DNA from: Anoplopoma fimbria | Lineage: Eukaryota; Chordata; Actinopteri; Perciformes; Anoplopomatidae | Length of the DNA: 64,000 bases | Direction: 5' to 3' | Assembly: GCF_027596085.1 (NCBI RefSeq) | Contig: NC_072469.1 | Span: forward strand, 15,444,238 to 15,508,237 | Notes under the pieces: model-generated | Seen by the model: only the letters and a program-made list of their open reading frames with translations | What the model was told of the DNA's origin: nothing | The model's database searches: none | Part shown: positions 35,471 to 47,040 of the stretch, in pieces | How the letters are laid out: each line of letters starts with the position of its first letter | Numbering within the stretch: the stretch's first letter is position 1 | Program-made: the position numbers and the translations under genes

Positions 35471-36261
35471 TGATATAATAGATGCTAATGATAATAGACG
35501 CTAAATACTTTCATAGAGCAGGTGGTAAATGCATATTTCTGTGTGGGTTTTCGTCAATACAATTGACCTCTTTTACATTACACAGTCACTTTTTCCATTG
35601 TTCACACAGAAATATTGATCATGGCATCTTTAAGTACATGGTTTGAATAAATGTACTTTGTTACATACCACCACTTGTCTTTAATACATAGTGAACAAAT
35701 GCTATGAAATACCTGGTGAAGATACCTTCACACCATAAAGTATCACTGTAGCTGCTGCAGCTTTAAAGAAATGACTATATGGTGGGTTTTGCTGAGAGTC
35801 ATAAGCTCATCTTGGCCCGTTCTCCCAAATACAGTCAACTCCTCCATTAGGCTCCTGATGGTGTGATGAGAAAGTGTTTCATTCAAGGGCGTTTTGGTCA
35901 CGCAGAGATCCGTGCCAGTATCCCAAGCGGCCGATCGCCTCCAAAGTTATCCAAAATGTCCGGCTCCGTGTAATGATTTTCTCAGACAGCTGACTGGCCC
36001 CGGCTCGCTCACGTCACTCCACAGATTTCACCTGATAATACGCTTAGACACAGTGGCTGATCACATTCACCTGACCTTGCTGCACCAGCTAACTCGAGAG
36101 AAGAGAGGAAGAGAACGTTTCCGCTTATCTGTCCCATTTGCTGGAGGAGGAGAGATTCTCCAAACTCTCACTCCCAGTGTGGGGGCTCCCGTTGACTTTG
36201 AACCTTTTTTTTTTTTTTTTTTCCTCTGGCCACGGATAGCATCTCCAAGAGCTGCTGGAAT
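35471..36261. other. Unique non-coding DNA with poly-T run
   Basis: 35890-36200 is moderately GC-rich with an open plus-strand frame (35894-36277) that runs into a 17-bp poly-T at about 36206-36222. No domain recognised; I do not call a gene. Confidence 0.4.
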
Positions 36262-36298
36262 CGTGCCCTCCAAATAAAATCGGGCCCTCCAAATAAAA
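36262..36298 (+). repeat. Tandem duplication of an 18-bp unit
   Basis: GCCCTCCAAATAAAAT occurs twice, 18 bp apart, with CG between the copies. Likely replication slippage. Confidence 0.8.
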
Positions 36299-38240
36299 TT
36301 TGCCATTTTGAATTGAAGAAACGTGTGAACTCTCCGAAGGATGCGACGGATTCATCCGCCCGGATTTGGTGAAATGTTGTCACTTTCTTGTTGTTTCGTG
36401 GCACTAATTGTATTTGTCATTGACGGCTGACTAAATCAGGCAGTTGCGACACCTAATGAGATGCTGATTAGGGATTCTGAAATTCACTCACAACTGATTT
36501 GGTGTTATTTTAGCCGAAAACAAATGAGGACAATTTTCTCTAATGCCACTTGTTAAGGTAATTACTCTATAATTGCCTTATCAAGGTGTCATAGAAGAGT
36601 CAAGGAAAAAATATATGGCTACCCTTCAGGGGCACTTTGTTACTCTCCATTTATCCTTCAGTTCAGTGTTAAATGCAGTCCCTCCGCACTGGCAATACTT
36701 TCACAGATTAAATGAGTAAAAGTGTTTGTGCGGCATCTGTGTATACTTCTTTGCCCACATCCATGGGCAAAACACATGGTGGAACAAAAATAAGCCTCGC
36801 TGGGTGTAAATAGACAACCCAACGAGGTTCACATTTCAACATCAGATACTTTAAACCGAATCCATGCGACACATTTCAAATTGGAACTCTGTGTGATTTA
36901 ATTAATCTTGTTTAATTAAGACAGTTGCAATCGTTGAAAAGTCAAGTTATAAAAAATAAAAAAAGTCTCCTGAGGATGTGATATTGAAGCGCCCGTGCTT
37001 CCTACTGAGCTTGCTATTGGTTTATCTCGTACCACGTAGTTTTTCATTGATTGGAAACAAACAGCAGAGATGAACAAAAAGTGAAGTCTATAGGAATCCA
37101 CCCACAGCATCTTTAAGACTAGCAGATCTCTGTACCAGTGCAGCAAACTACTTTGAATCAAGTTGAATGCCGCCTCATCAGCAATCACTTCAAAACAGGA
37201 AACTTTTTCTTTCCACCTGAAATATGTTTTAAAGGCGGCAATGACGCTGGGATATTTTTCCAGATGCAAAAAGAAAGGAGACCTACAATGTCGTGATTAG
37301 GGAGGAAAGCTCAGACAATAAACTGCTGATTGTGGCCATTGCTGCTCACTCCATCAGGTACGAACACAATGTCCTACGGAAAGATCATTTTTCTGTAATG
37401 CTACAGTATGTATTATAGATTTTTTTATATATATCATTCCACGCACAGCTAGGATTTCTGAATTGTTGCAATGATTGATGGTAAGGTTGGACTGTGCACA
37501 ACAAGAATGCGCAATCACTCACCCTATTTTTGAATTACTGTACTCTGAGCTATTATTCAGTGTATCTGCTCCGAAAGAGGCTTCATTGTTGGTCTTGACA
37601 CAGATCACGTTTTCTTTTCACTGCCTGATAGTCTTTGCTTTTTTGTGAAGAAAATCATTTGTCGGTGTCTTCCAAAACGGTTCCAAACCACTGTTGAACA
37701 TTGAATCTGTTTTATGATGTGACGCCGCTGTGGTTAATGTTTGGCCATTTGGTTAGGTTTGAGAGGAAACATCGTAGTTTGAGTTGAAATGACTCCTTCA
37801 TTAAGGGGAGCTTCGTCGTCGTGGTTACAGGGATGAACGGTTGGTTGAGGTTCGGGAACAGTTGTGGTCATTGTTAAAAGATATGAACTGACGGTTAACT
37901 GATGGTTGGAGATGGGAAACAAACTCTCCTCTCCTCTCCATTGTTTTGTTGACCCATGAATCCTCAACAAAGTCATATGACTCCTTTGTCTGGTCATGTC
38001 ATAATTATTATCATAACTACTACATCTGCCACAGAGGGCACTTGAGTATAAATAGGCCTGGGAAACTCCTGATACCTAAAAGGTATTATGTAGTATCGAA
38101 ACTTCTCCAGTCAAACAATACATGAAATTAAACCGTTTTGTGCCCTGATGTCTGTCTCAGTGTGGAAGATGCAGGGATTGTTAAAGTTTTTAAAAAATCT
38201 GAAATACACTTATTTGCCTTTTTTCCTGACGGTTGTTTGT
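36299..38240. other. Unique non-coding DNA
   Basis: The minus-strand frame 36916-37269 (117 codons) lies in fairly balanced sequence but has no recognisable domain. The segment may itself be an old repeat. Nothing else supported. Confidence 0.45.
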
Positions 38241-38476
38241 CCGCTAAACATGAAGCTACAGTCAGCAGCTGGTTAACGTAGCTCAGCAAAATACTAAAAT
38301 TAGCAGCAGGTCTAAAGCTCTGTAATTAACAACTAACGTCTTATCTGTAATACAAAAAAAACTAAACTAACAATAACAACAACCCCTGGTTTTATAAGGG
38401 GTTATTTGTCTTGCTATTTCTTGGCCAAGCACAGTGACTTCATCGATTCTTGTCACCAGGCAACCAGTTGAGAATG
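38241..38476 (+). repeat. MITE-like repeat with TTAGCTTAGC core, copy 2
   Basis: CATGAAGCTACAGTCAGCAG followed by CTGGTTAACGTAGCTCAGCA and, further on, TAATTAACAACTAACGTCTT and CACCAGGCAACCAGTTGAG. Matches 13566-13870 and 49230-49482 over the GAAGCTACAG(T/C)CAG-(C/G)-GGTTAGCTTAGC region. The core is degenerate (AACGTAGCTCAGC), so this is an older copy. Confidence 0.5.
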
Positions 38477-40130
38477 CTAAACTCAACAAACATTATAAAA
38501 CATGTTAATTAAAGAGCTTTGCTGTTGCTGGTAGTGTATTTTTTATGTTTTTTAGGTAATTGGACATATTCTTGCAAGTTATTTCACCATGTCTCTAGTC
38601 AATAGTCTGAGTGCCTACTGAAAACAGCGACGCCTTGTTTATGTCTGGGCCTGTTGTCACCGAACTTTCTTTTTGTGCTTGCATTCTGCAAAAAGACAGC
38701 GTCTTTTCCAACATGTAGCCTTGTCACAGGACTGTGTTGACTGACCCGCCCAACTGATGCGGACACTAACAATAACTACAACAGAACCGCTCGGCACAGC
38801 TCCCATCAGGGCCTGATTTTGCCCTTGGACCTGTCTAGCCTAGTTTCACAAGAGCAAAGCCCATCTGTCATATTGTGTTACCGCTGAATGATGGCTGTTT
38901 TTCTGCTGCAATATTGGAGGAGAATTTTTTTTCTTGTACTTAAAGGACCTCTTCATGTGACAGGAACAAACATGAGGCACATTTGACTTGCAGCATCCAA
39001 TCCATGCTCATTTATGCAGCCTAACCTCTATTTCTCTCCACTATAAATAACTCCCCCCAAAAAACGCTCCCTAATGGAGTAATTTACACACACCCTGCCA
39101 AAGCCATTGACAGGACTCTCTCCTATGGCAAATGTCTGGCATTTAGCGAATCAATGAAGTGAGTTATGAAGAGGAGCCAGGGCCTTCGCTGCCTCTCCAT
39201 TCTTCTCAATAACAAAAGAGGAAGTGCATTAAAAACTAGCATTGATGGGTTGTTGGGAGTTGCAGTCAATGAGCTCTTCAGAGTTTAAAATTAAAAGGCT
39301 CTTAGGGTGAAAATTGTTTTCTCTGGTCATCCGTCATGTCGCGAAGGGTCTTTTTCATGGTGATTAATTGGGAAGTAAAAGGGTAAAAGGAGGAGAGAGG
39401 GGGGAGGGGTGGTAGAAATCCAGTTGTTATAAAATGCTGGTGTACTTATCCTGCCCAGTTGTGAGTTAATGACACCAGCTTTCGCCTTGACTAAGTGTTA
39501 TTGCTGCAGTCCATAATTTCATCTCAAAAATGGGCAAGGGAGTGGATCTTCCTTATAGTAATTGAGTATTGATTTGAAAATAAACAGCAGCGAGACTCCC
39601 ACCCAACTGACAGACCCATCTTTCGAATGGAATCGACAATAAATGGGCCCCTGGTTGGAGGGAAAGTTATGGATCAGGATGAAACAGTCAAGCGCGCCTC
39701 TCCCCCCTGCGATCTCTCTCCCAATATATATTGGATTTTAGATAACCCATTTACGAGCCCTGTCATCTAAAAACCTATAGTTTTGAGCAGGCGGATGATA
39801 AGTTAGGAGTCGGGACTTTGGACGGATCTTCCCCGCTTACACTTCTGCAGCCCCAGATGTATTTATTTAATGTGCGTATCACATAGGGAAACAGTTTCTG
39901 CTACGAAACTGCGAGTAAAAACTGCAACCTGACTGAAATGAAACGAGATCCCAAGGCAGTGTTAAGCAAATGTTTGATGTCAAACATAATGTATGCTCTC
40001 ATAAATGCAAAGTACATCTGTCTCGCCGAGAGGCAAATACCTTTATCTGTCTGTGTAAGGGGGGAGAGAGTGGTAATGGTTCAACAGCTCAGTGAATCGA
40101 CATAATACGAGGAGTCTAACAGTTATGTCA
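38477..40130. other. Unique non-coding DNA
   Basis: No gene or repeat recognised. 38990-39290 and 39440-39800 are balanced unique stretches that could be regulatory (for example TTAATTGGGAAG near 39364), without specific evidence. Confidence 0.4.
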
Positions 40131-40720
40131 GGGCGGCCGTTAACCTCTGCGTAATCACTGTTGAACTGCGTTCGCAGCGCCCTACACTTCCCCCCTCCTC
40201 CGGAACCTCGCACTCCGCGCTAACGACATACAAATGTGCTATTCGTTTTCATTAGCTTCCACTTCACTTTTGATTCAGGGGGGAACAGAGGAGCTGTGTG
40301 GCGTTGGCGGTGGTGGTGTAGGGGGGGTCAAAGCGGAGGAGTAACACGGTGCTCTGCCAAATGACCTCTAGGTTCCTATCAGGCTGCAGAAAAGATCAAC
40401 AGAGAGATACGGAGGGCCCAGTTCATTCACAGGCTGCACTCGGACTGCCGGAGGGGGACATCAAAACATTCCATTGTCTCGTCATACACACCTGCCTAAT
40501 GACTCCTGATTATCATTCACATACTAATGCTTCATTTGTTATCGGCGCCGCGACCGTTATCTATATTTATCTTGTCAATTATTGATTGCCTTTTCCTCGC
40601 CGCACGTCATTATTAATTTGATGTGCTGTGTCAAACTCACTGTTAATCATATTTAAACAGATACGGGGGAGATAAAAATCAATTTTCCATTATCCTTGAG
40701 GGTATTTTTTTCTTCTTTTT
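40131..40720. promoter_or_regulatory. Candidate conserved non-coding block
   Basis: Dense with developmental-enhancer-type words: GCCTAATGACTCCTGATTAT, CTTGTCAATTATTGATTGCC, CGTCATTATTAATTTGATG, CTGTTAATCATATTTAAACA and GGAGATAAAAATCAATTT. The AT-rich part is flanked by CpG-rich sequence (40170-40230 and 40540-40600). No reading frame of note. One of the best texture-based enhancer candidates in the window. Confidence 0.4.
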
Positions 40721-41020
40721 TTTTTTCACATCCATCCGGCACTGCGGAGGGGACTTGAGAGATCGGCTATGCATGACTGAGCACATCCAGAGTAAATAAC
40801 CATCTAATTTGAGTTTAATGGGAAAGCAGTAAAAAGATGGAAGTGGTGGCTTGAGTTTTTTCTGAAGGTAAGATTATATAATATAATGTGGTTTTCATAT
40901 GTTTCACCGAGCTGCCGTTGTGGTATTTACACAGGGCTTATCACATTATGAGTGCTGCTTCTGTATCAGGAGATATACCTGCTATCTCCAGCATCAACTC
41001 TCACTCCAACAGGCTTTATA
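40721..41020. other. Unique AT-rich spacer
   Basis: No feature recognised. A long plus-strand frame starting at 40888 is mostly read-through of the LINE tail. Confidence 0.5.
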
Positions 41021-41021
41021 G

Positions 41022-41319
41022 ACAACCTTCTGTGTGGAGTTTGCATGTTCTCCCCGTGTCAGCGTGGGTTCTCTCCGGGTTCTCCGGCTTCCTCCCACAG
41101 TCCAAAGACATGCAGCTTAGGTTAATTGATGACTCTGAAATTGCCCGTAGGTGTGAATGTGAGCGTGAGTGGTTGTCTGTCTCTATATGTCTGCCCTGTG
41201 ATAGGCTGGCGACCTGTCCAGGGTGTACCCTGCCTTCGCCCATTGACAGCTGGGATCGGCTACAGCACCCCCGCGACCCTTAACTGGATAAGCGGTTACG
41301 GAAGATGGATGGATGGATT
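41022..41319 (+). mobile_element. LINE 3' tail (RTE/L2-like), plus strand
   Basis: About 300 bp with TGTGTGGAGTTTGCATGTTC, TCCGGCTTCCTCCCACAGTC, GGTTAATTGATGACTCT, GATAGGCTGGCGACCTGTCC and GATAAGCGGTTACGG, ending in the tetranucleotide tail GGATGGATGGA. I recognise this as the 3' end of an abundant fish non-LTR retrotransposon. Tetranucleotide tails of this kind suggest an RTE/Rex3-type element, but L2-type assignment is possible. It is 5'-truncated, as usual for LINEs. Open frames across it are fortuitous. Confidence 0.8.
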
Positions 41320-42115
41320 GCAGCTGTACATACAAAGGAGAGAAAAAGAAGCAAAACAAGTTCAGTTTAGTTTTTTTTTTTTTGTAACAGAAGCAGGACC
41401 GAAAGACAAGAAGCCTAAAGAGCTATTACCCAGTGGAAGGTAATGGCGCGAGGCACAGGAGGATACAAATAGCTGAGGAAGGGCACTTCACCCAGATAAT
41501 GGGGTTGAAGGATTCTGGCATGGCGAGATTCATGTACAGACAAAGCTCCTTTGATGCAGTGACATTGGAGAGCCCATAAAAGCCATAGTATAAAATACAG
41601 AGGTGTTACTCCGAGCTAATAGGATCCCCAGCTTTTCGGAGGCAGATTTAGCATAGCCTGACATGGGAGACACAGAAACACTAATTGGATACACCTACCT
41701 GGGTTCAATAAATGAGCACAAAGGGATCCATCAGAGGGTGTAGGGTTCAGACAGGGGGTGGTTCTGCAGCTGTGAAGAAACGGTGGGCGTAGCACTGAGC
41801 CTGCTGTGCACATCGGCAGCAAAAGATTTCAACTGTTAAAAAAGAAGAAAAACAAGCTGGAACAGGCGTTGAAACAATATTGATGCGACATTTAAAAAAT
41901 TTACACCCACTCAACCCACAAGTCATTATAGTAAAGCTTTCTCATTTCTTCACACTTTTCAGTTTTTATGTATTCCATGTAATTAACAAATTGTACCATT
42001 TAAAGAAGTAGTATAATGTGCAAGTACAACATAAATATGGTTGTAAGAAGTGTTCATTATCTGGCCCTTAAGTGGTAAAAAAGTAAGTCTTTGAGGCATT
42101 AAAGTGTAGGACTAA
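41320..42115. other. Unique non-coding DNA
   Basis: Poly-T run near 41371-41382. No gene or repeat recognised. Confidence 0.5.
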
Positions 42116-42117
42116 TT

Positions 42118-42300
42118 GGCATTTTGACCTGACGATGGCGCTAGATGAAAAGTTGGGGGCCATCGAAGTTCACAAAGGCCATGAAGGCCATCACAAACTG
42201 CATACTCATCCATCCAACAGTTGTTTGGACATGTCACTCTGAACCACAGATGTCAACCTCAAGGTGGCACTAGATAATACGTCAGTTTCGGCCAATCTAT
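42118..42300 (+). repeat. Diverged relative of the 150-bp tandem unit
   Basis: GATGGCGCTAGATGAAAAGT, CATCCATCCAACAGTTGTTT and GATGTCAACCTCAAGGTGGCACTAG align in order with the units at 5921-6369. The start of a second unit is visible at about 42260-42290, so this locus also holds slightly more than one unit. More diverged than the three copies at 5.9 kb. Confidence 0.7.
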
Positions 42301-43820
42301 ACTGTAGATGGCGAGATATTTACCTGGATATGTGGAGATCAAAAGATAGTCTGTCTTACCTTAAAAAAGAATGGACCAAAAGTTATTAACTTTATTTTCT
42401 CTTTGACATATTTCCCAGACTTGATGTTCACTGAGTCCAGAGTTTTAATCGAGTTAAACCATAATTTCAAAGAAAAAAGTCTTAAAAGTTAGCTTTTACA
42501 TTGTGGACCATTTGCAACTATGCCCACCATGGAAGAAGGCCCAACGGGAAACAACCAGGTATCAATAGCAAAATAAGAGGAGCAGTTTTACATATTCATA
42601 TTTGTGAAAGAATGTTTAGCAGATTGATTTATGAATACTACTTGACATAGTAAGCTTCTAAAGGGTATTTAAGGTAATGGCAAGTGATAAAAATATTTAT
42701 TTATGATTTTTCCAGAAACTCAAAGTTTTGCTGTTGAGGCTTTCAGGGGGTCGCGAGTGTCAGTCAAGGAAGTCTCAGGCCTCCCCTATTGCGCACAGTG
42801 GTTGTTTCCAAACGTTGTGGTGTCACCAGCAAATGTTAATTTCCCGAACTGATCCCAACATGAATCATGTCCATGACCACTAAAGGATTATGTGCCAATA
42901 CCTCAAATAAAACATGCTATTTTCAAGGTGGTGTGTGAAATGAGCGTGATTGATATAAGGCACATACAAATCAGACCAGTTGTTAACCTGGTTGATTCAA
43001 ACTCCTACAGTTTAAGATGCTCACAGGAATGCACCTCACGAAAAAAACACTCAAAATCTCATAATACAAATAGATGAAGACTTGTGATTTAGGTGGCTTT
43101 CAGTGTGGATTCCTGATGACGTTCAAAGCCCTGTCTCAAACCTCTCTGTAGTCTTGGACGAATAATATATATACGTTATATTTGCCACACTGGAGACTGA
43201 GGTTTGAATCTCCCCTTCTGTATTCAGGCAGACACTATTTAGCGATGCTGTCAGAAAAGCTCTTTAGACGGACTAATCTTTGGCTCGCTGACAGCTGTGT
43301 CCTCTTCCAAAATAAAACAGAAATTCCCTCAGACCAGCTTCTCCTCAGGCCCAGATCAATATGGCCCTGATAAGCCAGGACACCTTCCAGGAGCTGCAGG
43401 GCACGAGGAAGGGCTCTGCAATATCATGATTTGGGCTTTAATTACTTGGCACATGCAGCTAACTCCAACGCATGCATAAATGTGTTTGGTATATTCAAGG
43501 ATGTGTGTGCCTGCATGGCAGTTACCGATATGATTGATTATGTTACACATACACTTGTTAAAATAAGGTAGGGCATATGTACGGAAGTCACATGTACCCA
43601 CCCAAGTGTATGAGTAGCCATGTAGCTAGATTTGTTTTGAATGAAAAACACCTATAATGCTCCCAATCGTTTGTACATTTTCAGCTTATTGGTATTTATT
43701 GATCTATGATGCACAAGACATTCAAAACCTTTGAATGCATTTTCTTTACAATATTATGTTATACATAGGGGAGACATTCACTCCTTGAACATGGGTCTGT
43801 TGCAGCACAAACAGTTTTTT
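42301..43820. other. Unique non-coding DNA
   Basis: Short frames only (42892-43077, 43182-43370). A B-box-like GGTTTGAATCTCC at about 43200 is isolated and does not make a tRNA. Nothing supported. Confidence 0.45.
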
Positions 43821-43822
43821 TT

Positions 43823-43976
43823 AAACAAACCCACCAACCAAAAAAAACAACCAACCACCCAACCAACCAAAAACAAAACAAAACACACAAGTGAAGACCA
43901 ACCAGACAACCAAGAACCAACCTCTAACCAAAAAACAATCAACCAACCAAATACCAACCAACAAACAAAAAAAAGT
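43823..43976 (+). repeat. CCAA/AAAC-rich low-complexity block, left
   Basis: Degenerate tetranucleotide-like sequence built from CCAACC, AAAACAAA and CCAACCAA, almost without G or T on the plus strand. It creates proline-, threonine-, asparagine- and lysine-rich frames that are not genes. Confidence 0.85.
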
Positions 43977-43993
43977 ATTTATCTATTGGTAGC

Positions 43994-44105
43994 TACCTTG
44001 CTGAGCTGTTATTATCATGTTAAACTGTGATTGGCACTGCTGTTTCAGAGCTATGAGACCAGTAATAGGACTGGAAGAGAGTATGTAGGTGTGTATTATA
44101 TCCAT
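43994..44105 (+). repeat. Dispersed repeat, copy 2, between CCAA-rich blocks
   Basis: Aligns to 3871-3990 (CTGAGCTGTTATTATCATGT, TTAAACTGTGATTGGCACTG, then GGACTGGAAGAGAG, GGTGTGTATTAT). It is the only ordinary-complexity DNA between two CCAA-rich blocks, so either the repeat landed in a CCAA array or the array expanded on both sides of it. Confidence 0.6.
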
Positions 44106-44118
44106 AAAGAAGATAAAA

Positions 44119-44382
44119 GCAACCAGCAAGCCAAAATGAAACCAACTAACCAAAAGCCAAACACCAAACCAAAACTAACCACAAAAAAACAAAACCAACC
44201 AACCAAAATCCAACCAACCAACCAAAAACAACAAACTATGAAAAAAACATCCAGAAATCAACCAACTAGCAAACAAACCAACCAGCTAAAGACCAACCAG
44301 CCCAAACAAAAATAATGTACAACTAAGGACCAATCCCCAAACCAACCCAACCAAAAAACAACCAACCAACAAACCAACTAAA
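44119..44382 (+). repeat. CCAA/AAAC-rich low-complexity block, right
   Basis: Same texture as 43823-43976 (AACCAACCAAAATCCAACCA, AACCAACCCAACC). About 260 bp of strongly strand-asymmetric sequence poor in G and T on the plus strand. Not coding. Confidence 0.85.
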
Positions 44383-45226
44383 ATGGATATAGGCATTTAC
44401 TGTCCTCTTTTGTGAGATTGGGAGGAAAAGAAATCAAGCCTGGATTATTTCAGTGAAAATGTTCAACTTTATCTGACCTCTTGGAGTAACTGAACTATGT
44501 GTTCATGACTAAAAACTCAGCATATAAACATCACACATGCATTCATGTTTGGTTTCAATTGCATACGCATGTAAACATACACATAGAATATTATGATGTT
44601 GACAGTCTTCTGTAAATACTGCAGTGTATGTTTTTCTAAGGGCCTGAGTGAGGACCTCGTTCGTCCTCCTGAGCCCCGGCATACATGATCCTTCTCTGCA
44701 GACACATATTTAATTTGTTATCTCCCCAGGACGCTGCAGGCCTCTGGCTGGCATGGCAGAATGGGAAATAAACGACACAGAGGGGAGTGGGCCCGTCACT
44801 CTGCCAGCCCACAGGCCTTTACATAAATAGCTTTTAACATGGGGATCAATAATGTTAAGTTGTGATTAAATAGATTATAACATTTAAAATTAGCCACCTT
44901 GGGGGCTAACACATGTTTATGGAATAACCAGGGGAGAGCTGTTGTGCTTTCTTAGTCTTTAAAGGAGACCGAGCAGATTTGTTTTGTTTCAGATGCTTGA
45001 AAAATGCCAATTATTTATTTCAAAGATAAAACATTCAGCCATTAGCAAACATTGTCCAATGAAATGGAGAGAAAAAGGAGACCCAGGGATTTAATATGTC
45101 TCTGAAAGCTCTTTACCTGTTTATGTCTTGATGATCAAACCTTTATTGTTGACCTTGCAAATATTGTTGTTACTCATTGATGTTACTCATTTAGTATGAT
45201 GTCCCTCATGTTTTTACTTTTCTCTG
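44383..45226. other. Unique non-coding DNA with a candidate regulatory block
   Basis: 44690-44940 is balanced unique sequence (AATTTGTTATCTCCCC, GGGAAATAAACGACAC, AATGTTAAGTTGTGATTAAA) without a frame and could be a conserved non-coding element. It also carries loosely inverted CAGGCCTCTGGCTGGCA and CTGCCAGCCCACAGGCC. The rest is AT-rich. Confidence 0.35.
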
Positions 45227-45391
45227 CCTGGAGCCGATCCCAGCTGACATTGGGCGAGAGGCACCAGTAAATCAGAGACACATTTAGAGACGGGCAAACA
45301 TTCACACTCACATTCACACCTAAGGGCAATTTAGAGACACACATGGTTTAGGTGGACGCGGGAGGACCCGGAGAAAACCAACGCTGACAAG
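45227..45391 (-). mobile_element. LINE 3' tail fragment, minus strand
   Basis: CCTGGAGCCGATCCCAGCTG, ATTGGGCGAGAGGC, TTCACACCTAAGGGCAATTT and GGAGGACCCGGAGAAAACC are the reverse complement of the same family as 41022-41319. It lacks both the extreme 3' tetranucleotide tail and the 5' part. Confidence 0.75.
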
Positions 45392-45599
45392 CTGCCGTCT
45401 TTATGATGTGCTCTAGGTCACGACTTTTTCTCCAAGTATACTAGCTACCTTCTTTCGAATCAGACTCTTCCCATAAAGCAGCACACCAGCAGTTGCAGGT
45501 AAAGTCAATAATTATGCTGCGACTCAATAGTGTTTCTGCCTTCTCAATCAACAAAAAAGTTTCAGTTATGTTTAACTTTTGAAAGCTGAAAATATTAAA

Positions 45600-45695
45600 T
45601 TTAATATAATATACATTATTCTGAAATGGACCATTCTACATTATTTTTTTGGTACTGTAAGTATATTTTGATGCTAGTACTTCTTCCACCACTGT
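45600..45695 (+). repeat. End fragment of a MITE-like repeat
   Basis: TAATATACATTATTCTGAAATGGACCATTCTACATTATT, then GGTACTGTAAGTATATTTTGATGCTAGTACTTCTTCCACCACTG (about 45651-45694), resembles the ends of a common fish repeat with the middle deleted. 62014-62108 holds what looks like another end of the same family (GTGGAGGAAGC, GAGTAAAAGTATAA, AAAGTACTCCATTAC). Confidence 0.5.
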
Positions 45696-46495
45696 AGACC
45701 TCCACCTGCTCCCTGGATGACCTTTGGTTAAGACTCTCAGTGTTGTCATTGTTCCTTCCAATCCTGGAGTGAGTTCCCCATCAACTTTAAGAAGAAGATT
45801 TGTCGAAGCCCTGGACTGTATAGAAGATATGGATGAGGTCACCATGAAATCACCCAGTGGTTTGTAGACTACTGTTTTGAAACCTTGGGCCAATCCCAAT
45901 GTTTTCCCTAAGGCCTTAAGCCCTGAAGACCTTGTTGATATCACCTGGTAAATATTTGAGTGTGAGAGGCTGCAATACTGTATAGTGGTAAACATATGAA
46001 TGGGACATTAAAACATGTTGTGTAAAATTGTGGTTCAGTAACTGTTTCGAATTTCTTTCAGGCTTTTGCCTTACAGGACAAGGGGTAATTCTCAACTAAT
46101 CTATTTTCTTGTTTTTTTCAAAGTAGCTTAAATAAGCTTATTTTTTTATTAAATGGTTGATGAATAAACCGGGCTCGAAATAGCCTATACATGTGTACAT
46201 TTTATATGCCAGACTAAACACCCATGTGTCGTCCTACTTGTTTACCTTTTTTTTTACGCCTTTGGGCTTCCCCTTGTAACCCCCAGTTTACTGTCCCAAA
46301 GTACGCTATGAATTGTGGGCAATTCCCGCAGGCAAAATCTGCAGAAATGTGATTTTACGGAAAGTGTGCATAACGGCTCAAAATATCTGAGAGAGAGCTC
46401 TCAAGCACTTGAAAATTTGCTGCTGGCTATTAGAAAGAATGCAATTTTTAGCCAGTCCCGCATTGGCTTAACTTTCAGACTTGGAGGTGTGCCTG
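45696..46495. other. Non-coding DNA, possibly part repeat
   Basis: 45790-45910 (GATGAGGTCACCATGAAATC, CCCAGTGGTTTGTAGACTAC) may be another old dispersed repeat. No gene supported. The minus-strand frame 45636-45995 crosses these segments and looks accidental. Confidence 0.4.
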
Positions 46496-46499
46496 GTCC

Positions 46500-47040
46500 A
46501 ACCAGGAGCATTATGAACTCTTGCAATCTGGTTTTAGAGCCCGGCACAGTATAGAAACTGCCTTAATCAATGTAACCAGGTAATCAGGTCTAGTCTCGGC
46601 GCCTTCAACACTGCATCTTCTTAACCAGCATGATTAAGTATCTTGGCCTCTGGTACCGGTTGTAGTCTTATCTCACTTGGTGATCACATAATTAGACGTG
46701 ATAGACTCAGCTTTCATTGCTATGAAGATGATATGCAACTGTACCTTCAGACAAACCTTCCACCCACCTTCCTCATCTGTCAAACTTCATCACCTGCCTT
46801 TATGAACTTGTGGTTATGGCATCTAAGACCATATGCCCTGAAATTTCTTGCAGTTTCATCAGAACTAAATTAGAATTATTTTTATTTGGTCCTACGAAAA
46901 CAAACTTGAAAAGCTGAGACTTCAGCTAAACATCTGGGCAAGCTATTTGACTCCGTCTTGATTTTCAGTTGTCACCTGAAATTAATTGTACAATCCTGCT
47001 TTCTTCAGCTAAGGAGAGTCATGCTTTTATATCTCCTTTG
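46500..47040 (+). pseudogene. Decayed L2-clade LINE reverse transcriptase fragment
   Basis: Pieces of a non-LTR retrotransposon reverse transcriptase are visible in order but in shifting frames. From 46506: EHYELLQSGFRARHSIETAL, the conserved SGFR-x-x-HS-x-ETAL block. Near 46640-46680: a WYRL-stop-SYLT remnant of the GxxxWFxSYL block. At 46712-46750: SFHCYEDDMQLYLQ, the catalytic block where active elements usually have YADD; here Ala is Glu. Near 46840-46890: FLQFHQN and FIW, remnants of the FLQLNxxKTE block. At about 46990-47020: VQSCFLQLRR. Many stops, frameshifts and internal deletions make it inactive. The N-terminal endonuclease and 3' end are not recognisable. It belongs to the L2/CR1 group by motif, from family knowledge. 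Confidence 0.8.

Noticed and set aside
36916..37269. 117-codon minus-strand frame
   Set aside because: No recognisable domain, no splice context; the region may be an old dispersed repeat.
40888..41283. 131-codon plus-strand frame
   Set aside because: Most of it is read-through of the non-coding LINE 3' tail starting near 41022.
43190..43215. Possible tRNA B box (GGTTTGAATCTCC)
   Set aside because: No matching A box at the right distance and no cloverleaf-compatible arms around it.
43731..44315. Two Asn/Gln/Thr/Pro/Lys-rich frames resembling a low-complexity protein
   Set aside because: Products of CCAA/AAAC simple-sequence DNA lacking T and G; no support for translation.
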